Assembly (NCBI GenBank): GCA_945787305.1 | Contig: CALZIH010000004.1 | Span: forward strand, 1 to 25,987 | From: an uncultured Desulfobulbaceae bacterium | GTDB lineage: Bacteria > Desulfobacterota > Desulfobulbia > Desulfobulbales > Desulfobulbaceae | Length of the DNA: 25,987 nt | Direction: 5' to 3' | Part shown: positions 7,038 through 14,105 of the stretch, in pieces | Layout of the letters: every line of letters starts with the position of its first letter | How positions within the stretch are numbered: position 1 is the stretch's first letter | Made by a program: the position numbers and the translations under genes | The notes under the pieces: model-generated | What the model saw: only the letters and a program-made list of their open reading frames with translations | Told to the model about the DNA's origin: nothing | Database searches by the model: none

Positions 7038-7863
7038 TCCAAGCCGGCGGCTTGATCCGACCGCCACTTACATCCCGCATACGCACCCCGTTGACTGTTT
7101 CAAAAATCTCGCCCCGGCTATCAAATATTTGCAGATCAAAGAGCAGTTCATCCGCTGATTGGGTGACGAGCAGACTTCTGGTGAAATAGGTTTTGCCGGT
7201 TTGGGTTGGCCGGTGGACAAGCCGACGGGTAAAGCCTACAGGAAAGGGCACGAAGTCTGCGCATCGCTGCCCCAGAACACAAGCCGCATGCAGTGCACCA
7301 TCATGCGGAAAGGGTGAACCAAGGATATTCTGAATGCTTTCCGTGGAAAATGTCGGTGCCTGGAGTGTTCCCCATACCTCTTTTTTGTTGAGGGTCAGGA
7401 GTCCGGTCAAGCTCCGGTATGCTGGGCCAAAAGGAACCAACTCTCTGTAAACCCGTTCGGCAGGTATGCTGGTTGTGCAATCTTCCGGGCTAGGTTGAAG
7501 AGCAATCGGCGCTGGGTGCTCGGGAACCGGTGCGGGAGAAAATCTGATTTCAGCATGTTCCTGCAACCGGGTCATGGATTTGAGTTGTTTCCGGCTTAAT
7601 AGACGGATTACAAGGATACCGCCTTTATGGTCAAACCATTCTGTCTCTGCGTCGATTGTTTTCTGACCATTTGATATCTCAATAAATTTTTTAAAGCTGG
7701 CATGTTCCATCCTGCGAGTATTGATTGCAGGAAAAGAGCGGTGTACAACTCCGGCCAGCAACAGCATGGTCTCCACGGCGGGCAGGACAACCTTACCGGC
7801 AAAGCAATGGTCCTTGAACCAGGGTTGGACAGTGATGGAAACAGGAATTCGTTTGCTTGACAT
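7024..7863 (-). CDS. polyketide-synthase-type double-hotdog dehydratase (PS-DH fold)
   Basis: 279 residues from the ATG at 7863; a TTG at 7878 would add five. The N-terminal hotdog has HCFAGKVVLP, the HxxxGxxxxP motif of PKS dehydratases, with His19. The second hotdog has DGALH, a DxxxH motif with Asp188 and His192, preceded by VYRELVPFGPAYRSL, as in PKS DH domains. Both catalytic residues are present, so it should remove water from beta-hydroxyacyl-ACP. A free-standing PS-DH among type II enzymes is unusual, because the fold is normally part of a modular megasynthase. It is the last gene of the core leftward operon, about 23 bases after the thioesterase. It may act on a different chain length or double-bond position from the FabZ-like and ApeP-like dehydratases. 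Confidence 0.85.
   Translation of the reverse strand: MSSKRIPVSITVQPWFKDHCFAGKVVLPAVETMLLLAGVVHRSFPAINTRRMEHASFKKFIEISNGQKTIDAETEWFDHKGGILVIRLLSRKQLKSMTRLQEHAEIRFSPAPVPEHPAPIALQPSPEDCTTSIPAERVYRELVPFGPAYRSLTGLLTLNKKEVWGTLQAPTFSTESIQNILGSPFPHDGALHAACVLGQRCADFVPFPVGFTRRLVHRPTQTGKTYFTRSLLVTQSADELLFDLQIFDSRGEIFETVNGVRMRDVSGGRIKPPAWIKCC
7036..7057. terminator. hairpin at the convergent gene ends
   Basis: GATCCAAGCC and GGCTTGATC are inverted around a GGC loop: a 9-base-pair stem with one bulged C. It covers the stop of the plus-strand membrane protein and the last codons of the minus-strand dehydratase. No T-run follows on either side, so a Rho-independent terminator is not proven. Confidence 0.3.
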
Positions 7864-7886
7864 GGTGGCTCGGGCCAACAGTGGTG

Positions 7887-8363
7887 CTATCGAGGAAACT
7901 GATGCCAGAGTTTTCTGGTTTTATCATCAATTTCAACTGGAACCCCGTTTGAGCCGACTGCGCAGTGTTTAGTGTATCCGGTGCAGACGATTTCGCCATT
8001 GTCAGCTTTTGTGATCAGGTAATCAAATTGCAGTTTGACCATTTCCAGCTCCCCGGGCCGGGTGTGAATATACATCAGGTCATCGTAAAGGAGCGGGGTG
8101 TAATAATTAAGTTCTGTTTTGATAATGGGATAGATGTAGCCGCTCTCCTCTATTTTTTTATACGGATAAGCGGCTTGCCGCATAAGCGTTGCCCTGCCGA
8201 ATTCAAAATATTTCAGATAGTTGGCATGGTAAACAACCTGTGAGCGGTCCGTGTCCGCATACAGGGTCCGCAGTTCACAACGATGCCAGGTCTTGCCGCT
8301 GTTCTTGTCCCTGACAAAGGAGGGTTGATCGAGGGTTTCGGAAATAAATGGTTTGGGTCGCAT
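7887..8363 (-). CDS. YbgC/FadM-like acyl thioesterase (4HBT hotdog)
   Basis: 158 residues. The segment YADTDRSQVVYHANYLKYFEFGR (residues 35-57; key residues Asp37, Asp39, His46, Asn48, Tyr49) is the active-site signature of 4-hydroxybenzoyl-CoA thioesterase-like enzymes. The usual glycine after the DxD is replaced by Ser-Gln. Such enzymes hydrolyse acyl-CoA or acyl-ACP thioesters, and a homologue is a standard member of aryl-polyene clusters. It could release the finished chain or edit stalled ones. It lies 84 bases downstream of the ketosynthase at 8448-9713, a longer gap than elsewhere in the operon. The ATG at 8363 has a weak purine-rich ribosome site. The N-terminal ~28 residues precede the fold and vary in this family. 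Confidence 0.9.
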   Translation of the reverse strand: MRPKPFISETLDQPSFVRDKNSGKTWHRCELRTLYADTDRSQVVYHANYLKYFEFGRATLMRQAAYPYKKIEESGYIYPIIKTELNYYTPLLYDDLMYIHTRPGELEMVKLQFDYLITKADNGEIVCTGYTKHCAVGSNGVPVEIDDKTRKLWHQFPR

Positions 8364-8447
8364 TTCTTTTGGTTTTGTAAGTGGCCGGTTCGAGAGGTAA
8401 GGGCTAAAAATACGGGTTACAAGACGAAGAGACTGCAGGCATACTTT

Positions 8448-9713
8448 TTACACCCCACGAAAAACAATACAGCAATTGGTACCGCCGAATCCAAAGGAGT
8501 TGGAAAGTACAAACTCATGCACGTGCCTGCGTGTCTCATTGGGAACCACATCCAGGTCGTCAAACTCTGGGTCATGAATATGGTTGACCGTGGGCAGGAC
8601 AAGGCCTTGGCCCATGGACTCTATACTGAGGGCCGCCTCTATGGCGGCGGATGCGCCCAGCGAATGGCCGACCTGCGATTTGTTGGCTGTTACCGGAATA
8701 CTTTCCATTCTCCTACCAAAGATGGTTCGCAGGCAATCAACCTCCGTACTGTCTCCTTTAGGCGTTGATGTACCATGGGCATTGACGGCATCGATATTGA
8801 TCGCTGCGATCTCGGCATCATCAATGGCTTCCTGCATCGCCCGGGTAACCGTCTCGGGATTGGGTCGGGTAAAATGGTGGGCATCCGAATTCCAGCCGAT
8901 ACCTGCAACCTCTGCTCGGGCGGTGAGTCCATGTGTTTTGATTGCCTCTTCTGCAGCGAGGACGACAACACCTGCTCCCTCTGCCAGGACAAAGCCCTTG
9001 CGGTCTCGGCTGAACGGACGGGAAGCCTGTCTGGGATCATTATAGGCTCGATCCTTGGGGCCGACCTTAATGGTGGCAAGCATATTGGCAAATCCCTGGA
9101 TAATCTCCGGGATCAGGCAGGTCTCGACCCCGCCTGCCAGGACAAAGTCACAGTCTCCGTCACGGATCATTCTCGCTCCGATGGCTATGGCATGGTTACC
9201 TGAGGCACAGGCTCCCTGGGGGGAAAAGATCGGGCCGGTAAAACCCAGCAGCATCCCGGCCTTTCCGGCCGGCAGGTTGGCACATATGTTGGGCAGCAGG
9301 TAGGGACTGACCTTGAACGGACCCCTGTTAACATAGTTGTCCATGGCAATCCGGTACGCATCCGTCCCGTTGAGGGCCGAGCCGATCAGGCAGCCGGTTC
9401 GGGGGCCGATTTCAGGGGTGATTTCCAGGCCTGCGTGTTCCAGGGCCTTGCGGCAAACCTCCATGGTCAGAAATATATAGGCTGCGTCCCAGAGAGAAGC
9501 CTCTTTTCGGTCAACGTAGGGGAGTGTGCTTGGGTCCCAGTCTGGAATTTCGCCCACCACATTGCTGCGGCTTGAAGTTTCGCACCGGCTTATTTTGCTT
9601 AAACCGGACTGACCGTTTACGGCTCCTTGCCATGTTTTAGCAAAGGTATTGCCCAGGGCGGTGGCAGCACCGTAGCCTGCAACAAAAACCTTTCTGTTTT
9701 TCGGTGCCTTCAT
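8448..9713 (-). CDS. beta-ketoacyl-ACP synthase, FabF-type
   Basis: 421 residues, full FabF length. The catalytic triad is complete: Cys169 in QGACASG, His313 in NAHGTSTPKGD and His350 in KSQVGHSLGAS; the C-terminal NSFGFGGTN loop is also present. It condenses an acyl group with malonyl-ACP, with decarboxylation. It differs strongly from its operon neighbour at 9723-10973, so this is not a recent duplication; each probably handles a different extension step or partner. It begins 9 bases after the stop of that gene. Paired active ketosynthases plus a KS-CLF protein recall the set of three ketosynthase proteins in aryl-polyene clusters. Confidence 0.95.
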   Translation of the reverse strand: MKAPKNRKVFVAGYGAATALGNTFAKTWQGAVNGQSGLSKISRCETSSRSNVVGEIPDWDPSTLPYVDRKEASLWDAAYIFLTMEVCRKALEHAGLEITPEIGPRTGCLIGSALNGTDAYRIAMDNYVNRGPFKVSPYLLPNICANLPAGKAGMLLGFTGPIFSPQGACASGNHAIAIGARMIRDGDCDFVLAGGVETCLIPEIIQGFANMLATIKVGPKDRAYNDPRQASRPFSRDRKGFVLAEGAGVVVLAAEEAIKTHGLTARAEVAGIGWNSDAHHFTRPNPETVTRAMQEAIDDAEIAAINIDAVNAHGTSTPKGDSTEVDCLRTIFGRRMESIPVTANKSQVGHSLGASAAIEAALSIESMGQGLVLPTVNHIHDPEFDDLDVVPNETRRHVHEFVLSNSFGFGGTNCCIVFRGV

Positions 9714-9722
9714 ATCAGCGAG

Positions 9723-10973
9723 TTACTCAGCTCTTTTAAAAATCGCACAGGCATTGCATCCGCCAAACCCAAAAGAATTTTTTAAAATATATTCCTGTTG
9801 CAGGGGACGTTTTCCTTCGGCAACGCAATCGATATCAATTTCTGGATCTTGCGTGTAATTGATGGTCGGAGGAACAATATTGTCCTGCATCCCCTGTAAG
9901 GAGAAAATGGTTTCCAGTACGCTGGAGGCGCCCATGGCGTGACCGATGAGGGATTTGTTGGCACAGACCGGGGGCAGGCTGTCAGCAAAAATTGCCTTCA
10001 AGGCATCATATTCAACTTTATCACCTACCCTGGTTGAGGCAGCATGGGCGTTAACGGCTGCAATGTCTGCCGGGTTGAGCGAGGCGTCTGCAAGGGCATC
10101 AACCATACATTGTTTAATGGTCTCGAAAGAGGGGGCGACAAAATGATGGGCATCCGAGGTCATGCCCCATCCGGCAAGCTCGGCTTTATGGTGCAGGCCA
10201 TGGGACATGGCAAATTCTCGAGTGGTAAGGATCACGGCCCCGGCACCTTCGGAAAGGACAAAGCCCCGCCGGTTGGAAGAAAAGGGGCGGCTGGCTGTCT
10301 GGGGCGGATCGTTTTCCCGACCTTCTTTGGGGTTATAGACTCCGTTCATGGTATAAAAACCGGCCACAATCGGTTCAACCAGGGCAAAGTCTACCGCTCC
10401 GCAGATGACAACATCGGCCCTGTTTTGCGCCAGAAACATGGCGCCGATCAGTATGGAGCTTAAGCCGGTGGCACAGGCGGTGATGGTAGAGGTAATCGGA
10501 CCCTTCGCTCCCGTCTCGATGGCAATCTTGCCGCCAACCATGTTGATACATGAGTTGGGATTGGCATAGGGGTGGGGGAGTTTGTTTTCGGTTTGTAATC
10601 GTCTGTCGGCATTGAGGACTGCATCCAGCCCGCCGACGGCTGAGCTATAGGTGACCGCTACCCGCGGTGCAAGCTCAGGGGATATTTCAATTCCGCTTCT
10701 CTGCAGGGCCCGGACCACCGAAAGCATGGAGTACTTGAAGACCGGTGAGCTCCAGCAGGCCTGATGTCTTGCGGTCAGAAAGGAGTAGGGCTCTTCATCA
10801 ATATCCGGTACCTGGCCGGCTATCCGCACCGGAAAATCATCGGGCAGGGGGAAGCGGGTTAAGGGACCGATACCGCTGGTCCCATCAAGGGCCAGACGCC
10901 ACTGGCTATCCAGGTCGCTGCCAAGTGGAGATATGGCATCGTAGCCGACAATGACCGCGTCTTTTGTCCCCAT
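9723..10973 (-). CDS. beta-ketoacyl-ACP synthase, divergent FabF-like
   Basis: 416 residues with Cys167 in ITACATG, His310 in VNAHAASTRVGD and His345 in KSLIGHAMGAS, so the Cys-His-His triad is intact. The first histidine motif reads HAAST where nearly all elongating ketosynthases have HGTST or HGTGT. The gatekeeper region (SSAVGGLDAVL, ~residues 110-120) also differs from the neighbour. These changes suggest an altered substrate pocket or partner rather than loss of activity, but that is inference. It starts 6 bases after the radical SAM gene at 10980-11978 and is followed 9 bases later by the second ketosynthase, so all three are likely in one message. A chain-length-factor role is less likely because the cysteine is kept. 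Confidence 0.9.
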   Translation of the reverse strand: MGTKDAVIVGYDAISPLGSDLDSQWRLALDGTSGIGPLTRFPLPDDFPVRIAGQVPDIDEEPYSFLTARHQACWSSPVFKYSMLSVVRALQRSGIEISPELAPRVAVTYSSAVGGLDAVLNADRRLQTENKLPHPYANPNSCINMVGGKIAIETGAKGPITSTITACATGLSSILIGAMFLAQNRADVVICGAVDFALVEPIVAGFYTMNGVYNPKEGRENDPPQTASRPFSSNRRGFVLSEGAGAVILTTREFAMSHGLHHKAELAGWGMTSDAHHFVAPSFETIKQCMVDALADASLNPADIAAVNAHAASTRVGDKVEYDALKAIFADSLPPVCANKSLIGHAMGASSVLETIFSLQGMQDNIVPPTINYTQDPEIDIDCVAEGKRPLQQEYILKNSFGFGGCNACAIFKRAE

Positions 10974-10979
10974 AGATCG

Positions 10980-11978
10980 TTACCAGGGGATGAACTGGTA
11001 GAGTTTGGCAAACATTTCGTATACTTCGATCCAGTTTTGCAGGTCCTTGGCGGTTTTTATATGGGCTCTTTTGTTGACCATGACCCAGCTCATGTGAGCG
11101 GCTCCGTCCTTGCAGGTGGAGCAATCGCGGGTTTCCGAGGTGCAGCAGCGGTGCATGGTCTGGAGGTCGGATGCCCAGCGGATGAAGTTGGTCAGCCGTT
11201 TCGGGCGGGGATCACGTTTATCGATGGGTTCGGTCACCGACGGACATTCCATCCAGCCAAATGGCCTGCCGAGCATGGTGCCGGTGGTAATGATTTCGTG
11301 ATAATATTTAGACGAGATGACTGTTTGCGGGTACTTATCCAGCATGTCATCCATTTCCTGCCGTACGGCAACAAGTTCATCCGGCTGCCAGGAAAAGCCG
11401 TCCACCCCTTCGTCATTGGACAGCAACTGCATGTGGACTTTCAGGCCGACATCGGCAATCTTGCGAATGATTTTTTCCGTCTTGCCCAGTTGTTTGGGGG
11501 TAATGGTGTACAGATAGTAGGCGTGGGAATCGCCTTCGTAATTGGCGCTGGATATGGCAAAGGTGTCTTTGCCACGGAGGACATTTTCATCTTCTGCATC
11601 TCCCCATAGAGAGAGGCCGACCATCATGTCGGGGAAACGATCACGGGGTACTTTGATCAAGCCGTTGGTCGCGCAAAAGGTGGGCAGGCGTTTGTAAAAG
11701 GCCTCGATCCGGTCAAGGCAGAGGGTAGGCTCGCCCCCGATGAGGATGGCAAGGTTTACTCCTCTGGCCATTTCTTTTTCAACAAAGGCGTGCCATTTCT
11801 CCACATCTTTTTCTTCCGAGGCCGCTTCATGCTCGCCCGAGGAGAAGAAAAAACAGCCCTTACAGCGCAGGTTGCAGCGATCGGTTACATCGTATATTGA
11901 GCTGCGGATATTGAGCTTTGATATTTTTTTATAACGCTCATACCAGTGATCATCAAGCAGGGAGCTGACTGTTATCAT
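10980..11978 (-). CDS. radical SAM enzyme with C-terminal cysteine cluster (first of tandem pair)
   Basis: 332 residues. CNLRCKGC supplies the CxxxCxxC motif (Cys35, Cys39, Cys42) for a 4Fe-4S cluster that cleaves S-adenosylmethionine. LIGGEPTL is the SAM-binding GGE motif. The C-terminal stretch HRCCTSETRDCSTCKDGAAH has four cysteines that could bind an auxiliary cluster, as in SPASM/twitch enzymes, though the spacing is not the classical one. It is clearly related to the next gene upstream (11999-13060), with the same order: an N-terminal YDxxxRCNxRCxGC, a GxEPxL motif, an SxWG stretch, a YxxTxTP stretch and a CC...C..C tail. It is 20 bases from that gene and 6 from the ketosynthase. A C-C or C-H modification of the ACP-bound chain is a reasonable guess; the reaction is unknown. 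Confidence 0.9.
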   Translation of the reverse strand: MITVSSLLDDHWYERYKKISKLNIRSSIYDVTDRCNLRCKGCFFFSSGEHEAASEEKDVEKWHAFVEKEMARGVNLAILIGGEPTLCLDRIEAFYKRLPTFCATNGLIKVPRDRFPDMMVGLSLWGDAEDENVLRGKDTFAISSANYEGDSHAYYLYTITPKQLGKTEKIIRKIADVGLKVHMQLLSNDEGVDGFSWQPDELVAVRQEMDDMLDKYPQTVISSKYYHEIITTGTMLGRPFGWMECPSVTEPIDKRDPRPKRLTNFIRWASDLQTMHRCCTSETRDCSTCKDGAAHMSWVMVNKRAHIKTAKDLQNWIEVYEMFAKLYQFIPW

Positions 11979-11998
11979 GACTATTCAGGAAGTACGGA

Positions 11999-13060
11999 TT
12001 ATTTTGGCGGCGGCGAAACAAGCGTATTACAGAGGTTCGGCCCTTTTTCATACCCTCGAACCCAGACGGCAAGATAGGTATCAACATAATCCAACCAGGC
12101 CGAGAACGTCACCGGGTCGGTGGCATGACGATACATCCGGGCGGTGACCACGGCACTGCCGGCGGCATAATGACGGCAGTCGTCACAGTCCGTATCCGGC
12201 ACGCAACAGGCAGCATCCCGATCCCATTGTAAATTGGTGCGGTACTGCCTGAAAGAGCGGCCAAGGCCGATGTCGGTTGATGGGTTCATCCTGGGGTAGG
12301 AACAGGAAAACAGCTCGTGCAGGCCAAGATCATGGGTATGGGCGACGATATTGTATGGGGAGAACAAAACGGTATCAGGATACTCGGTAAGGAGTTCACC
12401 CATGACTCTGCCTGTCTCGGCAAGGGTTTCGGTATTATGACGTAGAGGGCCTGTATAGCCGACGGGAGCGGAAAACATGTTAAAGGTTATCTGTTGCCCA
12501 TTTTTTGCCAGCAGCTCTGTTACCTCCCTGGCCTGATCAATATTGACCGGGGTAAAGGTGTAGACAAAAACTGCACGGGGATCGTCCTTATAGTTGGCCA
12601 TTTGCCGAACCAGCATATCATCTGCTTTTCTGATTGCACGACTGGTCTGGTCATTGCCCCAGACCGAGATATGGATTCGGTAATCGATTTCCCGCTGGAT
12701 TGGCTTAAGGCCATTGCTGGCAATGGCGCCAAGGGGAATAACCTGATAGCAGACTTCACATATTTCGGGCACAAGTGACGGTTCGGCCCCGGCAAGAACG
12801 ACAAAGGTTATGCCGCGCTTTTTTTCCGCCTCAAGCAATTGCTTCCAGGCTAAAGGGTTGTTGTTTTCATGCGCGAACTGTTTTTCGCCGGTGAAATAAT
12901 AACACCCTTCGCAACGGATATTACAGCGGTTGCTCATGTCATAGGTGGATTCACGGAGGAAAAAATATTTTCGAACCTTTTCCCAGCGTTCCCTGATGAC
13001 AGGATCTGCTATAATGTCTGAGAATTTATAGGTTTGTTTTTCTACTGCCGGAGCTGTCAC
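11999..13060 (-). CDS. radical SAM enzyme with C-terminal cysteine cluster (second of tandem pair)
   Basis: 353 residues. CNIRCEGC carries Cys46, Cys50 and Cys53. The SAM-binding motif is VLAGAEPSL, where the usual GGE is GAE. The tail AACCVPDTDCDDCRHYAAGS repeats the CC-x5-C-x2-C pattern of its neighbour at 10980-11978 and may hold an auxiliary Fe-S cluster. Start is GTG at 13060, overlapping the stop of the ACP gene by GTGA, so it is coupled to the carrier protein. Identity with the neighbour looks moderate, pointing to an old duplication and perhaps a heterodimer or two successive steps. Its position directly behind an ACP supports an ACP-bound acyl substrate (inference). Confidence 0.9.
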   Translation of the reverse strand: MTAPAVEKQTYKFSDIIADPVIRERWEKVRKYFFLRESTYDMSNRCNIRCEGCYYFTGEKQFAHENNNPLAWKQLLEAEKKRGITFVVLAGAEPSLVPEICEVCYQVIPLGAIASNGLKPIQREIDYRIHISVWGNDQTSRAIRKADDMLVRQMANYKDDPRAVFVYTFTPVNIDQAREVTELLAKNGQQITFNMFSAPVGYTGPLRHNTETLAETGRVMGELLTEYPDTVLFSPYNIVAHTHDLGLHELFSCSYPRMNPSTDIGLGRSFRQYRTNLQWDRDAACCVPDTDCDDCRHYAAGSAVVTARMYRHATDPVTFSAWLDYVDTYLAVWVRGYEKGPNLCNTLVSPPPK

Positions 13061-13329
13061 TCTTCTTCGCCACTGTTAAGCTTGGTGTTGATGTAGTCTG
13101 CAATGATGCGTACGGTTGTCAGCTTGGGGTAATCATCTTCGTCGATACGGATACCGTACTCATCTCGAAGAACCAAGGCGATAGTTGCCAGGTCCATGGA
13201 GTCTATACCGACCTCATCGACCAGATCAAGATCGGCATCAAAGGTTTCCGGGGTAACATCTTCGAGTTTAAGTTCATTGATGATGATTTCAGCGATTCGG
13301 GTGATGGTCGGGTTAATATCGTTACTCAT
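13057..13329 (-). CDS. acyl carrier protein (core operon)
   Basis: 90 residues, acidic, with the phosphopantetheine attachment motif EVGIDSMDLATI; Ser44 is the expected site. The DSMDL form (instead of DSLDx or DSIDx) and the TIAL stretch that follows set it apart from the two other ACPs here. It overlaps the FabZ-like gene upstream by ATGA and the radical SAM gene downstream by GTGA, so dehydratase, ACP and radical SAM enzyme are probably made in fixed ratio. It is likely the carrier on which this block works. Confidence 0.92.
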   Translation of the reverse strand: MSNDINPTITRIAEIIINELKLEDVTPETFDADLDLVDEVGIDSMDLATIALVLRDEYGIRIDEDDYPKLTTVRIIADYINTKLNSGEEE

Positions 13330-13661
13330 GAGGGTTCAGTTGCAGTTGAAGAGGGTTGCAGAGTGATCATGCCTGAGCAGACATCTTCAGTTCCGCTTGT
13401 TATTTTGAAGTTATATTGATTTTCCTTGTTGCCGGCGGAGGCATGAACATCGAGTTTTTCGCCTGGCCTGACTATTTTTCTGAATTTTACCCGGCTTAAA
13501 CTTGTTATCCTCAGCCCATCCTGCATTGCGCCGGCAATGAGATCGGCAACTATTTCCAGCTGGGCAATGCCAGGTAAAATAGGGTCACCGGGAAAATGGC
13601 CGGAAAACCAAGGCGACTTGGCATCCGTTGTCACGGACGTACTCATTACATCTTGAGCCAT
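13326..13661 (-). CDS. FabZ-like 3-hydroxyacyl-ACP dehydratase (single hotdog)
   Basis: 111 residues, shorter than E. coli FabZ (~150). WFSGHFPGDPILPGIAQLE gives the FabZ active-site histidine (His22, in GHFPG) and the acidic residue (Glu36) in the right spacing, followed by VKFRKIVRPGEKL, the usual second conserved patch. It should dehydrate beta-hydroxyacyl-ACP as a dimer or higher oligomer. The N-terminus is trimmed relative to FabZ. Start is ATG at 13661 with an AT-rich leader and no obvious Shine-Dalgarno; it is probably the first gene of the 7024-13661 operon, with a promoter in the gap upstream. Its stop overlaps the ACP start by ATGA. Confidence 0.88.
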   Translation of the reverse strand: MAQDVMSTSVTTDAKSPWFSGHFPGDPILPGIAQLEIVADLIAGAMQDGLRITSLSRVKFRKIVRPGEKLDVHASAGNKENQYNFKITSGTEDVCSGMITLQPSSTATEPS

Positions 13662-13691
13662 TTTTATTAATAATACTAAAAGTTATCGTGA

Positions 13692-13928
13692 TTAGTCCAG
13701 GTTAAATCTTGCAACCGGGGGCATCGCTGGGATTATAAGAATCGTAAGACGTCTCTATATACCACTAAGGTCGGAATTTCACAAGTAAGGCATCTTTTCC
13801 GACCCTCTGATCCATGGGAAGTTGTTGAATACATATCAGAGGTATTGACGAAGGAGTTTGTTCTTAGCCCTGAATCCGTGACCAAAAACTACTGTTTGCT
13901 CTTTAATCTATTAGGAGTTATCGAATAA
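13692..13928 (+). pseudogene. possible gene remnant, open frame of 78 codons without a start
   Basis: The plus-strand frame is open between TGA at 13689 and TAA at 13926 and reads with protein-like composition: VRHLFRPSDPWEVVEYISEV, then LTKEFVLSPESVTKNYCLLF and LLGVIE. There is no ATG or GTG start in frame at its beginning (only an internal TTG at 13845), so if real it is the decayed C-terminus of a longer gene. I do not recognise the family. The gap it lies in also shows inverted repeats, so a degraded mobile element is one possibility. Chance cannot be excluded. Confidence 0.2.
13769..13842. repeat. two abutting inverted repeats (potential tandem hairpins)
   Basis: GGTCGGAA (13769-13776) pairs with TTCCGACC (13797-13804) across a 20-base loop, and CCTCTGAT (13804-13811) pairs with ATCAGAGG (13835-13842) across 23 bases. 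Both stems are perfect 8-mers and share one C. They lie about 110-180 bases upstream of the FabZ-like operon, where they could be operator or leader elements or the debris of a mobile element. Confidence 0.4.
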
Positions 13929-14105
13929 ATTGCGAATTGTGCGTGATCTGATAATTTCACCTGATTGCCCTTCGGGGCGTCGGGCAGCGGCCCATCTGCT
14001 TCGAAGTCTGCGCTTATCTGTCATCAACCACTCGATATCACAACAGGATAATCGTGCGGCTTCTTTCGCGCATCTGAACCACTGGCGAACGCTCACGGAT
14101 TCAGG

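Larger units (their letters stand above)
13662..14105. other. 444-base gene-poor gap between two halves of the leftward cluster
   Basis: No gene here is well supported. The right part of the gap next to the FabZ-like gene is AT-rich (TTTTTATTAATAATACTAAAAG at 13661-13682, of which the core TATTAATAATA is notable) and may carry its promoter. The middle holds two overlapping inverted repeats and a short open frame without a start codon. The part at 13930-14100 is GC-richer and contains a minus-strand open frame of 61 codons that I do not recognise and do not call. The mix suggests an old insertion or deletion that split one original operon. Confidence 0.4.

Noticed and set aside
9723..10973. 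Reading the HAAST ketosynthase as a chain length factor
   Set aside because: The active-site cysteine in TACATG and both histidines are present, and a separate CLF-like domain without cysteine is found at 15449-17623.
13911..14096. Minus-strand open frame of 61 codons, basic and Arg/Trp-rich
   Set aside because: No family recognised, composition looks like translated GC-rich non-coding DNA, no good ribosome site.
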